From the NCBI GenBank assembly GCA_040007035.1, contig JBDTVU010000009.1, positions 1-48,520 of the forward strand: DNA of 48,520 nucleotides. Reading direction: 5' to 3'. Shown here in pieces: positions 34,366 through 42,679 of the stretch. The stretch's first letter is position 1; each line of letters begins with the position of its first letter. Position numbers and translations under genes: made by a program. The stretch comes from CAIWHR01 sp040007035. GTDB taxonomy: Bacteria; Pseudomonadota; Gammaproteobacteria; Burkholderiales; Casimicrobiaceae. The notes beneath the pieces are model-generated. The model made no database searches and was not told where the DNA came from. It worked only from the letters and a program-made list of their open reading frames with translations.

Positions 34366-36489
34366 TCAGGCCGGGACCGGAAGCGTCCGCAACGCCCCAG
34401 CAGCGGGGAGCACGTCGACGGCGCGCGCGAGCCGCGCCAGCGCCGCGGCGCGCTCGCGTTGCCGGTCGTCGCGGCCGGCCGCCGGCCCGTAGCGCAGCAC
34501 CGCGTACGCGTCGCCGATGACGTCGAACGCGACGGCGAATTCGGGCCACCGCGCCGCGGCCCGCGCAGCGTACGCGAGCGGACCTTCGTGCGGCTGCCGC
34601 GGCAGCCCGGCGCGGGCGAGCCGGCCGCACAACGCTTTCCACAGCGCGAGCGCGCGGTCCTCGCGCCGCCGCCGCCACACCAGCCACGCGAGCAGTGCGC
34701 CGACCCATGCCAGGACGAATGCGGACGCCAGCGCGACCATCTGCCACGGCGCGAACCGGTCGATCTCCCAGTTGCGCCACAGCGACCGCTGCTGCTCGTA
34801 GTTGAAACCGATCACGTGGCGGCGCCAGTCGTGGTTGACCGCATCCCACGCGAGCTGCAGGCCCTTGATCCAGCTCCCGTCGAGCCGCGCCAGCAGCGGC
34901 ACATGGTCGTCGGCCGGCAACGCGCGGCCGATGCCGCCCTCGATCCGCGACGGCGCCACCGCCGCCGTCGGATCGTAACGGCGCCACTGGCCGCCGACGA
35001 GCGCCTCGGCCCACGCGTGGGCGTCGGACTGGCGGACGATCATGTAGCCGCCGTTCGGGTTCATCTCGCCGCCCTGATAGCCGGTGACGATGCGGGCGGG
35101 GATGCCGGCGGCGCGAAGCAGCACGACGAACGCGCTGGCGTAGTGCTCGCAGAAGCCGCGCCGCGACTCGAACAGGAAGCCGTCGACGGGATCACGCGGA
35201 TACAGCGCGTCCGGCGACAGCGTGTAGACGTACGGCTCGTCGTGAAATCGCTGCAGCACGGCGCGGACGAATGCGGCGTCGTCCGGATAGCGCAGGCGCA
35301 GCTCGCTCGCCAGCGCCTGCGTTCGCGGATTGCCCCGCGGCAGGCGCCTGCTGTCGGCGATTTCGGCCGCGGCCTCTTCGTCGTTTCCCGGCGGATAGGC
35401 GCTGCTGAGGATCGACAGCTGCTCGTAGCGCAGTGGCTGCGTGACCGGCGCCAGCGCGACCAGCTGCTGGTCGCGCGTCAGGCCGGCGATCGGAGCCGCG
35501 CGTTCCTCGTCGCCGGCGTCGGTCGCGACGCGCGGCAACGCCGCCGGCAGGTCGAGCGCGAACAGCCAGGGCTTGTAGTGCGGCTCGAGCGTCACCGTGT
35601 ACGCGACCGGCCTCGCGGCGATGCGCGCGAACTCGCCCGCGGGCGTGCGCGGCGCCGCCGTCCATTCGCGGCCGTCGAAACGCGTCAGCACCGGGCCGCG
35701 CCAGTACCGCTGCGCCGGCGCCGGCACGAGGCTGGTGAAGTCGACGCGGAACGCGACGCTGTCGGACAGCGACAGTTCGCTGATCGTGCCGAGCGCCATC
35801 CGGTCCGACAACCCGGACTTGCCCATGTGGTCGGAGGGCAGCCCCCACAACGGGCCGGCCAGTCGCGGAAACAGCAGGAACAGGATGGCGGCGAGCGGGA
35901 TGCCCTGTGCGAGGAGCTTCGCCGAGCGCGCGATCGGAACCCGCCATCTGACGAAGTCCGGCTCGTCGCCGGGCAGTGCCAGCACCTGCAGCGCAGCGCC
36001 GACCAGCACCAACGCCGGCACGGCCGCGGCGGCGGCCAGCACCGACTGGTTGTAGAAGAACGGGGTCACGACGAGGAAGCCGGCGAGGCAGACGAGCAGC
36101 GTTCCGTCGCGTGCGGTCCGCGTTTCGAGGAACTTGATCCCGATCAGCACGAACAGGAACGCCACCGACGGATCGCGGCCGATGAAATAGCCGAACGACT
36201 GGCGGATCGCCAGCCCCGCCGCCACCGCGAACAGCGCCAGCGCCCAGGTCGGAATGCGCGCAGGCACCGCGCCCGGGCGCAGCCGGTCGCGGTGTAGCAG
36301 GAAGAATCGCAGCGCGACCTGCATTGCCCCGAAGCCGGCGACCCAGATCGGAACGAACGACAGGAGCGGCAGTTGGGCCGCGATCAGCAGCGCGCCAAGC
36401 CACCGGACCTGCGTCGGCGCCAGTGCCGGGCGCGTCGCGACGCGCGGCCGCCGCCAGCGCAACGAATCGACGGTCGCAGCGGCGGCCAT
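34366..36489 (-). CDS. TgpA-type transmembrane transglutaminase-like protein
   Basis: A 707-residue inner-membrane protein. An N-terminal DUF3488 region has about six helices (first at ALLIAAQLPLLSFVPI). A large periplasmic transglutaminase-core domain carries the Cys-His-Asp triad: Cys447 in RRGFCEHYASAF, His in SDAHAWAEAL and Asp in WRRYDPTAAV. One further helix and a cytoplasmic DUF4129-like tail (about 580-707) follow. Relatives such as P. aeruginosa TgpA are membrane proteins with an essential or envelope-related role; the substrate is unknown. It is the last gene of the moxR-DUF58-tgpA operon; its ATG overlaps the DUF58 stop by one base. Confidence 0.93.
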   Translation of the reverse strand: MAAAATVDSLRWRRPRVATRPALAPTQVRWLGALLIAAQLPLLSFVPIWVAGFGAMQVALRFFLLHRDRLRPGAVPARIPTWALALFAVAAGLAIRQSFGYFIGRDPSVAFLFVLIGIKFLETRTARDGTLLVCLAGFLVVTPFFYNQSVLAAAAAVPALVLVGAALQVLALPGDEPDFVRWRVPIARSAKLLAQGIPLAAILFLLFPRLAGPLWGLPSDHMGKSGLSDRMALGTISELSLSDSVAFRVDFTSLVPAPAQRYWRGPVLTRFDGREWTAAPRTPAGEFARIAARPVAYTVTLEPHYKPWLFALDLPAALPRVATDAGDEERAAPIAGLTRDQQLVALAPVTQPLRYEQLSILSSAYPPGNDEEAAAEIADSRRLPRGNPRTQALASELRLRYPDDAAFVRAVLQRFHDEPYVYTLSPDALYPRDPVDGFLFESRRGFCEHYASAFVVLLRAAGIPARIVTGYQGGEMNPNGGYMIVRQSDAHAWAEALVGGQWRRYDPTAAVAPSRIEGGIGRALPADDHVPLLARLDGSWIKGLQLAWDAVNHDWRRHVIGFNYEQQRSLWRNWEIDRFAPWQMVALASAFVLAWVGALLAWLVWRRRREDRALALWKALCGRLARAGLPRQPHEGPLAYAARAAARWPEFAVAFDVIGDAYAVLRYGPAAGRDDRQRERAAALARLARAVDVLPAAGALRTLPVPA

Positions 36490-37463
36490 CAGTCGGGCGC
36501 CGATACGAGCGCCAACGCGGTCAGCGCGGCGCGGCGGTGGTCACGGCCCTGGCCCGCGGGCAGCGCGATGCCCGGCGCCGACAGCGTGAACGGTCGAGCC
36601 GCGCGCTCGGCGGCGAGCACCCACGCGACCAGTCGCGCCAGCTTGCCCTCCGCCGACATCGCACCCGGCAGCGATCGCCATGCGAGCACCGCCGGCCCGC
36701 CGCCGCCGGCGCCGTCGAACTGCTTCGTGTACCAGCCGGCGCCGCGCGCCACGGCCTTCCACGCGACGCGCTGGAGCGGATCGCCGTCCTGGTAGGTGCG
36801 CAGCCCGGCGAGATCGGCGTCGTCGCCACGCGCGGACGTCTGTGCGTCGTCGCCGGCGGAGCCGGGCGGCAACGGCGGGGCGTTGAGTTCGGGCGCGGGA
36901 TATACGACGCCGGTCAGCGGAAAGTGGACGTAGGCCCAGCCGCGCCAGAGCCCGAGCGGGTAATCGGAGGACAGCGTGACCCGGCCCAGCGCGATGCGGC
37001 CCCGCCGCGACGTCGGCACGTCGAGGAGCGCCGGGAGCGCGGCACCTGCCGGCACGTCCATCGTCACCCGCGCGCCGCGAGCCGCGAGCGAGACCGCGCG
37101 CCGCGCCGTCGCGCCGCCCGCGATCGCGACGGTGAACGGCAGGACGCTTCCGGCGAATGCCTCGCCCGCGGCCAGCGGCCGCAACTCGATGCCGGCCAGG
37201 TTGCGGAACGTATGCAGCAGCGCAGAACCGACGAGGCCGGCGAGCAGGAACGTCACGACGAAGCCGAGCGACAGCGCATAGTTGAGCGACGTCACCAGCA
37301 TGATCGCCAGCGTGGCGAGGAACGCGAGGCCACGTCGCGTCGGCAGGATGTAGATGCGGCTGTGCCGCAGCACGACCGGATCGAGATCCGCAGGTGCGTG
37401 CCGGAACGCGCGCTGGCGCCAGCGCGCAGTCCATGACGACGTGGAAGCCAGGGCCGCGGGCAT
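36489..37463 (-). CDS. DUF58 domain-containing membrane protein
   Basis: A 324-residue protein with two N-terminal helices (about 47-66 and 67-85) followed by a von-Willebrand-like DUF58 domain. The family hallmark is present as LRTYQDGDPLQRVAWKAVAR (221-240) with WYTKQFDG after it. The upstream frame remains open but has no usable start, so ATG 37463 is chosen. DUF58 proteins accompany MoxR ATPases and are thought to help assemble or mature envelope proteins; the precise role is unknown. There is no other VWA (BatA/BatB) gene here, consistent with the compact moxR-DUF58-tgpA operon of pseudomonads and burkholderias. Confidence 0.92.
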   Translation of the reverse strand: MPAALASTSSWTARWRQRAFRHAPADLDPVVLRHSRIYILPTRRGLAFLATLAIMLVTSLNYALSLGFVVTFLLAGLVGSALLHTFRNLAGIELRPLAAGEAFAGSVLPFTVAIAGGATARRAVSLAARGARVTMDVPAGAALPALLDVPTSRRGRIALGRVTLSSDYPLGLWRGWAYVHFPLTGVVYPAPELNAPPLPPGSAGDDAQTSARGDDADLAGLRTYQDGDPLQRVAWKAVARGAGWYTKQFDGAGGGGPAVLAWRSLPGAMSAEGKLARLVAWVLAAERAARPFTLSAPGIALPAGQGRDHRRAALTALALVSAPD

Positions 37464-37480
37464 CGGGATGGAGCCGGTCA

Positions 37481-37540
37481 GGTGACGGTGCGGGTGGCGG
37501 GACGCGTGACGGGGCCGATGACGGGGCGGGTGGCAGGGCC
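37481..37540. repeat. Imperfect G-rich short repeats between moxR and the DUF58 gene
   Basis: GCGGGTGGC occurs at 37490-37498 and 37526-37534, and GACGGGGC occurs twice between them, interspersed with GTGAC. The 128-base gap inside an otherwise tight operon consists largely of these units. No start codon allows the DUF58 frame to use this stretch. No function is evident. Confidence 0.4.
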
Positions 37541-37591
37541 GCGTGCGCGCGGTCGAGGCCTCGCGGTTGCGTCCGCCCGGACCGGCCGCGC

Positions 37592-38551
37592 CTATTGCAC
37601 GGCCACCGCGCGCAGCAGCGCCTGCGCCTGCAATGCGCCGGCGCGGGCGCCGCCGGCGAGCCGGTGGCCGGCGACGGAGGGGAACACCGCCTGCACGTCT
37701 TCCGGGATCACCATCGACCGGCCGGCGAGGAGCGCCCACGCGCGGGCCGCGGCGACGAGCAGCAACCCGGCACGCGGGGACAATCCGCGGCGCATGCCGG
37801 CATCGCCGTTGCTGCCGAGATTGCCGCGGGTGGCGGCCAGCAGCGCCTGCACGTAATCGAGCAGCGCCGGCGCGACGTGGATGCCGGTGGCGTCGCGCTG
37901 CCACTCGGCCAGCGTCGGCGGATCGGCCAGCGCCGGAAGCGAGGGAATCTGCGCGCGCCGGTCGCCGCCGGCGAGGAGCTCGCGTTCGGCGGCGGCGTCG
38001 GGATAGCCGAGCTCGACCGACATCAGGAAGCGGTCGAGCTGCGACTCGGGCAACGGATACGCGCCGATCTGCTCGACCGGATTCTGCGTGGCGATGACGA
38101 AAAACGGCTCGGGCAGCTTGCGCGTCACGCCGTCCTGCGACACCTGCCGCTCCTCCATCGCTTCCAGCAGCGCGCTCTGCGTCTTCGGCGGCGCACGGTT
38201 GATCTCGTCGGCCAGCACCACCGACTGGAAGATCGGGCCCGGATGAAACCGGAACGCCTGCGCCTGCGCGTCGAAGATCGAGACCCCCAGCACGTCGGCC
38301 GGCAGCAGGTCGCTGGTGAACTGGACGCGGGCGTACTTGAGGCCGAGTGTGGTTGCCAGCGCCTGCGCGAGCGTCGACTTGCCGACGCCCGGGATGTCCT
38401 CGATCAGCAGGTGCCCGCGCGCAAGCAGGCACGCCAGCGAAAGCTTCAGTGGATCCTGCTTGCCGACGACGATGCGATCGAGCTGCGCCAGCACGGCGGC
38501 CAGCCGCTGCGCGACGGGAACGTTGGCCTGGGAGAGGGGACGGACGGTCAT
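37592..38551 (-). CDS. MoxR family AAA ATPase
   Basis: A 319-residue AAA+ ATPase of the MoxR chaperone group. HLLIEDIPGVGKSTLAQALA is Walker A, VVLADEINRAPPKTQSALLE Walker B, and VIATQNPVEQIGAYPLPESQ leads to the arginine finger in LDRFL. The C-terminal helical lid has GLSPRAGLLLVAAARAWALL. The frame is open upstream to 38722, but the ATG at 38551 gives the standard N-terminus and follows a candidate promoter. With the DUF58 and transglutaminase genes it forms a three-gene envelope-maturation operon. Confidence 0.94.
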   Translation of the reverse strand: MTVRPLSQANVPVAQRLAAVLAQLDRIVVGKQDPLKLSLACLLARGHLLIEDIPGVGKSTLAQALATTLGLKYARVQFTSDLLPADVLGVSIFDAQAQAFRFHPGPIFQSVVLADEINRAPPKTQSALLEAMEERQVSQDGVTRKLPEPFFVIATQNPVEQIGAYPLPESQLDRFLMSVELGYPDAAAERELLAGGDRRAQIPSLPALADPPTLAEWQRDATGIHVAPALLDYVQALLAATRGNLGSNGDAGMRRGLSPRAGLLLVAAARAWALLAGRSMVIPEDVQAVFPSVAGHRLAGGARAGALQAQALLRAVAVQ

Positions 38552-38594
38552 CGGTGGTCTTTTCGCGGAATGAGGGGCGGCAGGGACGAACCCC

Positions 38595-38623
38595 ACTCTA
38601 GCGTGCCGCCGCGGGCTAGTCAT
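38595..38623 (-). promoter_or_regulatory. Candidate promoter of the moxR operon
   Basis: On the minus strand ATGACT (38623-38618), a 17-base spacer and TAGAGT (38600-38595). It lies about 45 bases before the moxR ATG. On the other strand a TACACT at 38641-38646 could serve the divergent deacetylase gene. Confidence 0.4.
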
Positions 38624-38727
38624 CCCCCGGGGCCTCCGGCTACACTCCTTCCGGCAGACGGGCACTGCCGTCCGGCGACCCGCGCGCCCGAATTCGCGCC
38701 GCCGCAGCCTCGAAAAGTTCACCTGCC

Positions 38728-39651
38728 GTGCCGACCGCCTACATCACACATCCGTCGTCGCTCCTGCACGACATGGGACCGTACCACCCGGAATGTCCCG
38801 ACCGGCTGCACGCGATCGGCGACCGCCTGATCAGCGCGGGCCTCGACGGCTATCTGCGGCATTACACCGCGCCGGCGGTGACCCACGCGCAGCTCGCGCG
38901 CGTCCACGGCGGCGAGTACCTGTCGACGATCGAGGCCGCCAGCCCGGCGTCGGGCCTGCACTACATCGACCCCGACACGGCGCTCAATCCGCACTCGCTC
39001 GAAGCCGCGCGGCACGCTGCCGGGGCGCTGGTGCTGGCCACCGATCTCGTCGTCCGCGGCGAATGCAAGACCGCGTTCTGCGCGGTGCGTCCGCCGGGTC
39101 ACCACGCCGAACGCAACCGCGCGATGGGATTCTGCCTCTACAACAACGTCGCCGTCGGCGCCGCGCACGCGCTCGCCGCACACGGGATGAAGCGGGTCGC
39201 GATTGTCGACTTCGACGTCCACCACGGCAACGGCACCGAGGACATCTTCGCCGGCGACGCCCGGGTGCTGATGGTCTCGACGTTCCAGCACCCGCTCTAT
39301 CCGTACTCGGGGACGGAGAACGTCTCCGGCAACATGATCAACATCCCGCTCGAGGCGGGCAGCGACGGCGAAGCGTTCCGCGACGCCGTCCGCGAGTTCT
39401 GGATGCCGGCGCTGGAGCACCACCGGCCGGAGCTGATCTACGTCTCGGCGGGATTCGACGCCCACCGCGAGGACCCGCTGGCCGGCCTCCGGCTGACCGA
39501 AGCCGACTACGCGTGGGTGACGCGCGAACTGATGGCGGTCGCGCGGAAGCATGGCCACGGGCGAATCGTGTCGACGCTGGAGGGCGGCTACGCGCTGTCG
39601 TCGCTCGGCCGCAGCGCCACCGAGCACATCCGCGAGCTCGTCACGGGCTAG
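38728..39651 (+). CDS. Histone deacetylase family protein (acetoin utilisation/AcuC-like)
   Basis: A 307-residue zinc hydrolase of the arginase-deacetylase fold. PSSLLHDMGPYHPECPDRL is the family start, and RPPGHHAERNRAMGFCLYNN carries the catalytic His pair. IVDFDVHHGNGTEDIF provides Asp and His zinc ligands, SAGFDAHREDPLAGL the other zinc Asp, and LEGGYALSSL the C-terminal tyrosine loop. Bacterial members deacetylate acetyl-lysine proteins, polyamines or other amides; the substrate is not apparent. It starts at GTG 38728 with a weak ribosome binding site and lies 113 bases before the Rieske protein gene on the same strand. Confidence 0.94.
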   Translation: MPTAYITHPSSLLHDMGPYHPECPDRLHAIGDRLISAGLDGYLRHYTAPAVTHAQLARVHGGEYLSTIEAASPASGLHYIDPDTALNPHSLEAARHAAGALVLATDLVVRGECKTAFCAVRPPGHHAERNRAMGFCLYNNVAVGAAHALAAHGMKRVAIVDFDVHHGNGTEDIFAGDARVLMVSTFQHPLYPYSGTENVSGNMINIPLEAGSDGEAFRDAVREFWMPALEHHRPELIYVSAGFDAHREDPLAGLRLTEADYAWVTRELMAVARKHGHGRIVSTLEGGYALSSLGRSATEHIRELVTG

Positions 39652-39764
39652 CGCCGGGCCGGACACCGGCGGGCCGCCTGCCGGGGCTGCCCTCGATGCC
39701 GTTAGAATGCGTCGAGCCGCGCAATCTCCACGGGCGAATGGGCGCCTGCCGGAAGGAGTCGAGC

Positions 39765-40469
39765 ATGGAACGACGGCGCTTTCTCGAATCGTGCGCGGTG
39801 CTGGGCGGTGCCGCCGGGCTCGCCGGCGTCCGCGAGGCGTGGGCGGACGTCGCGCCGCAGCCGTACCGGCGGGCGGAGCTGGTCGACGCGCACGGTGGGG
39901 CGATCAAGGCACGCAGCCTCGAGCCGGACGTCAACTACCTCTTCCACTATCCGTACGCCGGCACGCCGTGTTTCCTTCTCAACCTCGGCCGCCCCGTGAC
40001 CGCGGGTGCGACGCTGCGGCGCGAGAACGGCGCGACCTACGGCTGGGACGGCGGCGTCGGCCCGGCGCGTTCGATCGTCGCGTTCTCGGCGATCTGCGCG
40101 CACAAGCTCGCGTATCCGACCCGCGAAGTCTCGTTCATCCGCTACAAGGCCGAGAAGTCGACGACGTCCGACGCGCACGTGATCCACTGCTGCGCCGACC
40201 ACAGCGTCTACGATCCGGCCGGCGGCGCGCGCGTCGTCTCGGGCCCGGCACCACAGCCGCTGGCCGCGATCGTCCTCGACTACGACGCGGCGGCAGACGC
40301 GCTGTACGCGACGGGGACGCTCGGCGCCGAGCAGTTCGACGCGTTCTTCCGCAAGTACGACTTCAAGCTGGCGCTCGAATACGGTCAGGGCAAGGCGAAG
40401 GCGAGCGTGGGCGGCAGGGCGGTGGTGCGCGAGCTGACGCAGTATTGCCGGCAGACGATCCGATGCTGA
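39765..40469 (+). CDS. Tat-exported Rieske-type [2Fe-2S] protein
   Basis: A 234-residue protein with a twin-arginine signal (MERRRFLESCAVLGGAAGLA, cut after AWA at about 27), so it is folded with its cofactor before export. Cluster ligands are Cys111 and His113 (CAHKL) and Cys143 and His146 (CCADHS). The two extra cysteines that form the disulfide in bc1-type Rieske proteins are not in their usual places: residue 116 is Ala, and the second motif has Cys142 before, not between, the ligands. Two further cysteines sit at the C-terminus (228 and 234). GGAAGGAG precedes the ATG. The last seven bases overlap the ABC ATPase gene. The electron partner is unknown; no cytochrome or quinone-oxidase genes adjoin. 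Confidence 0.85.
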   Translation: MERRRFLESCAVLGGAAGLAGVREAWADVAPQPYRRAELVDAHGGAIKARSLEPDVNYLFHYPYAGTPCFLLNLGRPVTAGATLRRENGATYGWDGGVGPARSIVAFSAICAHKLAYPTREVSFIRYKAEKSTTSDAHVIHCCADHSVYDPAGGARVVSGPAPQPLAAIVLDYDAAADALYATGTLGAEQFDAFFRKYDFKLALEYGQGKAKASVGGRAVVRELTQYCRQTIRC

Positions 40470-41284
40470 GCCCGCTCGCGGCGGCGGCGCCGGCCGCGAT
40501 CGATGCGTCGGCCGAAGCGGCGATCGTCGTCACCGGCCTGCGCAAGTCGTATCGCGACGTCCCTGCGCTTCGCGGCGTGTCGTTCGCCGTCCGCGCCGGC
40601 ACCACGACGGCGCTGCTCGGCGGCAACGGCGCCGGCAAGACGACCACACTTTCGATTCTGCTCGGCGTGCTGACGCCCACTGCCGGCAGCATCACCGTGC
40701 TCGGCTGCGACATGCTGCGCGACCGCCACCGCATGCTGCCGCGGATGAACTTCACGTCGCCGTACGTCGACCTGCCGAAGCGGCTCACTGTTGTCCAGAA
40801 CCTGCGCGTGTTCGCCGACCTGTACGGGCTGCGGCACCCGCGCGACCGGATCGCCGCCGTCGCCGCCGACTTCGACCTGGGGGAGGTCCTCTCGCGGCCG
40901 TACGGTGACCTGTCGGCGGGGCAGCGCACGCGCGTCTCGCTGGCCAAGGCGGTGCTGAACGAACCGGATGTGCTGCTGCTCGACGAGCCGACGGCGTCGC
41001 TCGACCCGGACATCGGCGACCGGATGCGCAGCTACCTGGAACAGTATCAGCGAAGAACAGGCTGCACGATGCTGCTCGCGTCGCACCACATGGGCGAGGT
41101 CGAGCGGATGTGCGACGACGTCATCATGCTGCGCGCCGGTCTCGTCGTCGACCAGGGCTCGCCGCAGGCGCTGATCGACCGCTACGGCCGCGACAGCATG
41201 GAGGAGGTGTTCCTCGACATCGCGCGCGGTCGCTCCGACGAGCCGCCGGCCGGCGCGGCGGCGGAGGAGATCTCGGCGCTGTGA
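40463..41284 (+). CDS. ABC-2-type transporter ATP-binding protein
   Basis: A 273-residue nucleotide-binding subunit. GGNGAGKT (53-60) is Walker A, LSAGQ (150-154) replaces the usual LSGGQ signature, LLLDEPTASLDPD is Walker B with the D-loop, and SHHMGEVERMCDD holds the switch histidine. The subgroup resembles NodI/CcmA-like exporters of lipid-linked or polysaccharide substrates. The ATG lies seven bases inside the Rieske gene, and its stop overlaps the permease GTG, so all three are translationally coupled. Confidence 0.93.
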   Translation: MLSPLAAAAPAAIDASAEAAIVVTGLRKSYRDVPALRGVSFAVRAGTTTALLGGNGAGKTTTLSILLGVLTPTAGSITVLGCDMLRDRHRMLPRMNFTSPYVDLPKRLTVVQNLRVFADLYGLRHPRDRIAAVAADFDLGEVLSRPYGDLSAGQRTRVSLAKAVLNEPDVLLLDEPTASLDPDIGDRMRSYLEQYQRRTGCTMLLASHHMGEVERMCDDVIMLRAGLVVDQGSPQALIDRYGRDSMEEVFLDIARGRSDEPPAGAAAEEISAL

Positions 41285-42144
41285 GCACCGTCGCGCGCAC
41301 CGTTGGCACCACCACCGCTGCAGGGGCCGGCGGACAGCTCACCGGCGCTGCGGCGTCGAGCCGGCGTATCTTCGCGCTCGTCCGCCGCCACGCGTACCTG
41401 TTGCTGAAGTCGTGGCCGCGGCTGGTGTCGATGATGTACTACCCGACGGTGACGATGGTGCTTTGGGCGTTCCTGACGGTCTACCTCGCGCCGACGTCGA
41501 GCTTCCTCCGGGACGCGCCCGGCTTCTTCATCGGTGCGGTGCTGCTGTGGGACGTGCTGTTCCGCGGCCAGCTCGGCGTGTCGCTGACGTTCATCGAGGA
41601 GATGTACTCGCGCAACCTCGGCAACCTGTTCGTGTCGCCGCTGCGGCTGCCCGAATTCATCGCCGGCCAGCTCGTGATGAGCATCCTGCGAACGCTGATC
41701 GGCGTTGGCGGCGCGTGCCTGTTCGCGTGGCTGCTGTTCCGCTACTCGATCTTCACGCTGGGGTTCCCGCTGATCGCCTTTTTCGTCAACCTGCTGGTGT
41801 TCGGCTGGTCGATCGGCCTCGTCGTGTCGGGAATGATCCTGCGCTGGGGACTCGGCGCCGAGGAGCTCGCGTGGGCGGCGATCTTCCTCGTCGCGCCGGT
41901 GTCCGGCGTCTACTACCCGGTCACGGTGCTCCCCGGCTGGCTGCAGGCGGTCGCGTGGTCGCTGCCCTCGGCGCACGTGTTCGAGGGCATGCGCGCGGTG
42001 CTGCTCCAGGGCGTTTTCCGGTGGGACCACTACTGGGCCGCGCTCGGGCTCGACGCGCTCTACCTCGCGGCCGGCGCCCTGCTGTTCGCGCTGGCGGTGC
42101 GCCATGCGCGCGAGCACGGGGCGCTGCTGCAGATGGGCGAGTAG
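41281..42144 (+). CDS. ABC-2-type transporter permease
   Basis: A 287-residue membrane subunit with about six helices (first at MMYYPTVTMVLWAFLTVYL, last at ALGLDALYLAAGALLFALAV) and the ABC-2 motif region SGVYYPVTVLPGWLQAVAWS. A 35-residue Ala/Thr-rich N-terminus precedes the membrane part. It starts at GTG 41281 overlapping the ATPase stop (GTGA). With the ATPase it makes a complete half-size exporter of the NodIJ/polysaccharide type; the cargo is unknown, and the coupling to an exported Rieske protein is unusual. Confidence 0.92.
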   Translation: MSTVARTVGTTTAAGAGGQLTGAAASSRRIFALVRRHAYLLLKSWPRLVSMMYYPTVTMVLWAFLTVYLAPTSSFLRDAPGFFIGAVLLWDVLFRGQLGVSLTFIEEMYSRNLGNLFVSPLRLPEFIAGQLVMSILRTLIGVGGACLFAWLLFRYSIFTLGFPLIAFFVNLLVFGWSIGLVVSGMILRWGLGAEELAWAAIFLVAPVSGVYYPVTVLPGWLQAVAWSLPSAHVFEGMRAVLLQGVFRWDHYWAALGLDALYLAAGALLFALAVRHAREHGALLQMGE

Positions 42145-42174
42145 CGCGCCGGCACGCCGTCCGGCATCACCGCA

Positions 42175-42543
42175 TCACCGCAGCAGCAGCGCCGCCGCGA
42201 CCCGCCGCCCTTCCGCGGCGAGGACATTGAACGTCCGGCAGGCCGCAGCGGTGTCCATCGTCTCGAGCCCGATCCGTGCGTCGACCAGTGCGCGCGTCAG
42301 CCGCGGGTGCGGAAAGCGCAGCGCCGGGCCGGTGCCGAGCACGACTAGGTCGGGCGCGAGCGATGCCAGTCCTTCGAAATCGGCCTCGGCGAGCGCGTCG
42401 AACCCGCCGGCGGCCCAGCCGGTCGCGATGGTCTCGGCAGTGATCACGAGGTTCTCGCGGTATTCGCGGGTGCCGATGCGCACCCAGCCGGGGCCGGCAC
42501 CCGTGATGACGTTGCCTTCGCCGGCGGAAAGGTGGAACTTCAT
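42175..42543 (-). CDS. Mth938-like domain protein (DUF498)
   Basis: A 122-residue single-domain protein of the Mth938/DUF498 family, whose fold is known but function is not; a eukaryotic homologue (NDUFAF3) helps assemble respiratory complex I. VITGAGPGWVRIGTREYREN and LAPDLVVLGTGPALRFPHP are the two conserved blocks, and GLETMDTAAACRTFNVLAAE is the family end. It is divergent from alaC, a neighbourhood I recall from other betaproteobacteria. Confidence 0.88.
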   Translation of the reverse strand: MKFHLSAGEGNVITGAGPGWVRIGTREYRENLVITAETIATGWAAGGFDALAEADFEGLASLAPDLVVLGTGPALRFPHPRLTRALVDARIGLETMDTAAACRTFNVLAAEGRRVAAALLLR

Positions 42544-42585
42544 GACGCGAAGATACCCGATTGCGGTTGACGCCCCGATGGTGCA

Positions 42586-42614
42586 TTGCGGTAAGCCCGC
42601 GATTTGGCTACCAT
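42586..42614 (+). promoter_or_regulatory. Candidate promoter of alaC
   Basis: TTGCGG (42586-42591), a 17-base spacer and TACCAT (42609-42614). The -10 overlaps the right arm of a 7-base inverted repeat (CGATGGT at 42576-42582, ACCATCG at 42610-42616). Confidence 0.4.
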
Positions 42615-42679
42615 CGTGACCGTCACACCCCCCAAGACGTCGCTCGGACGGTTCCGGGCGCTTACGCCGAGAGATCCGC

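Noticed and set aside
37464..37591. His/Arg repeats (HPPRHRPRHASRHPHRH) in the open frame upstream of the DUF58 start, resembling a metal-binding tail
   Set aside because: No ATG, GTG or TTG start lies in this frame before the DUF58 ATG, and the repeats follow from the G-rich DNA repeats on the other strand.
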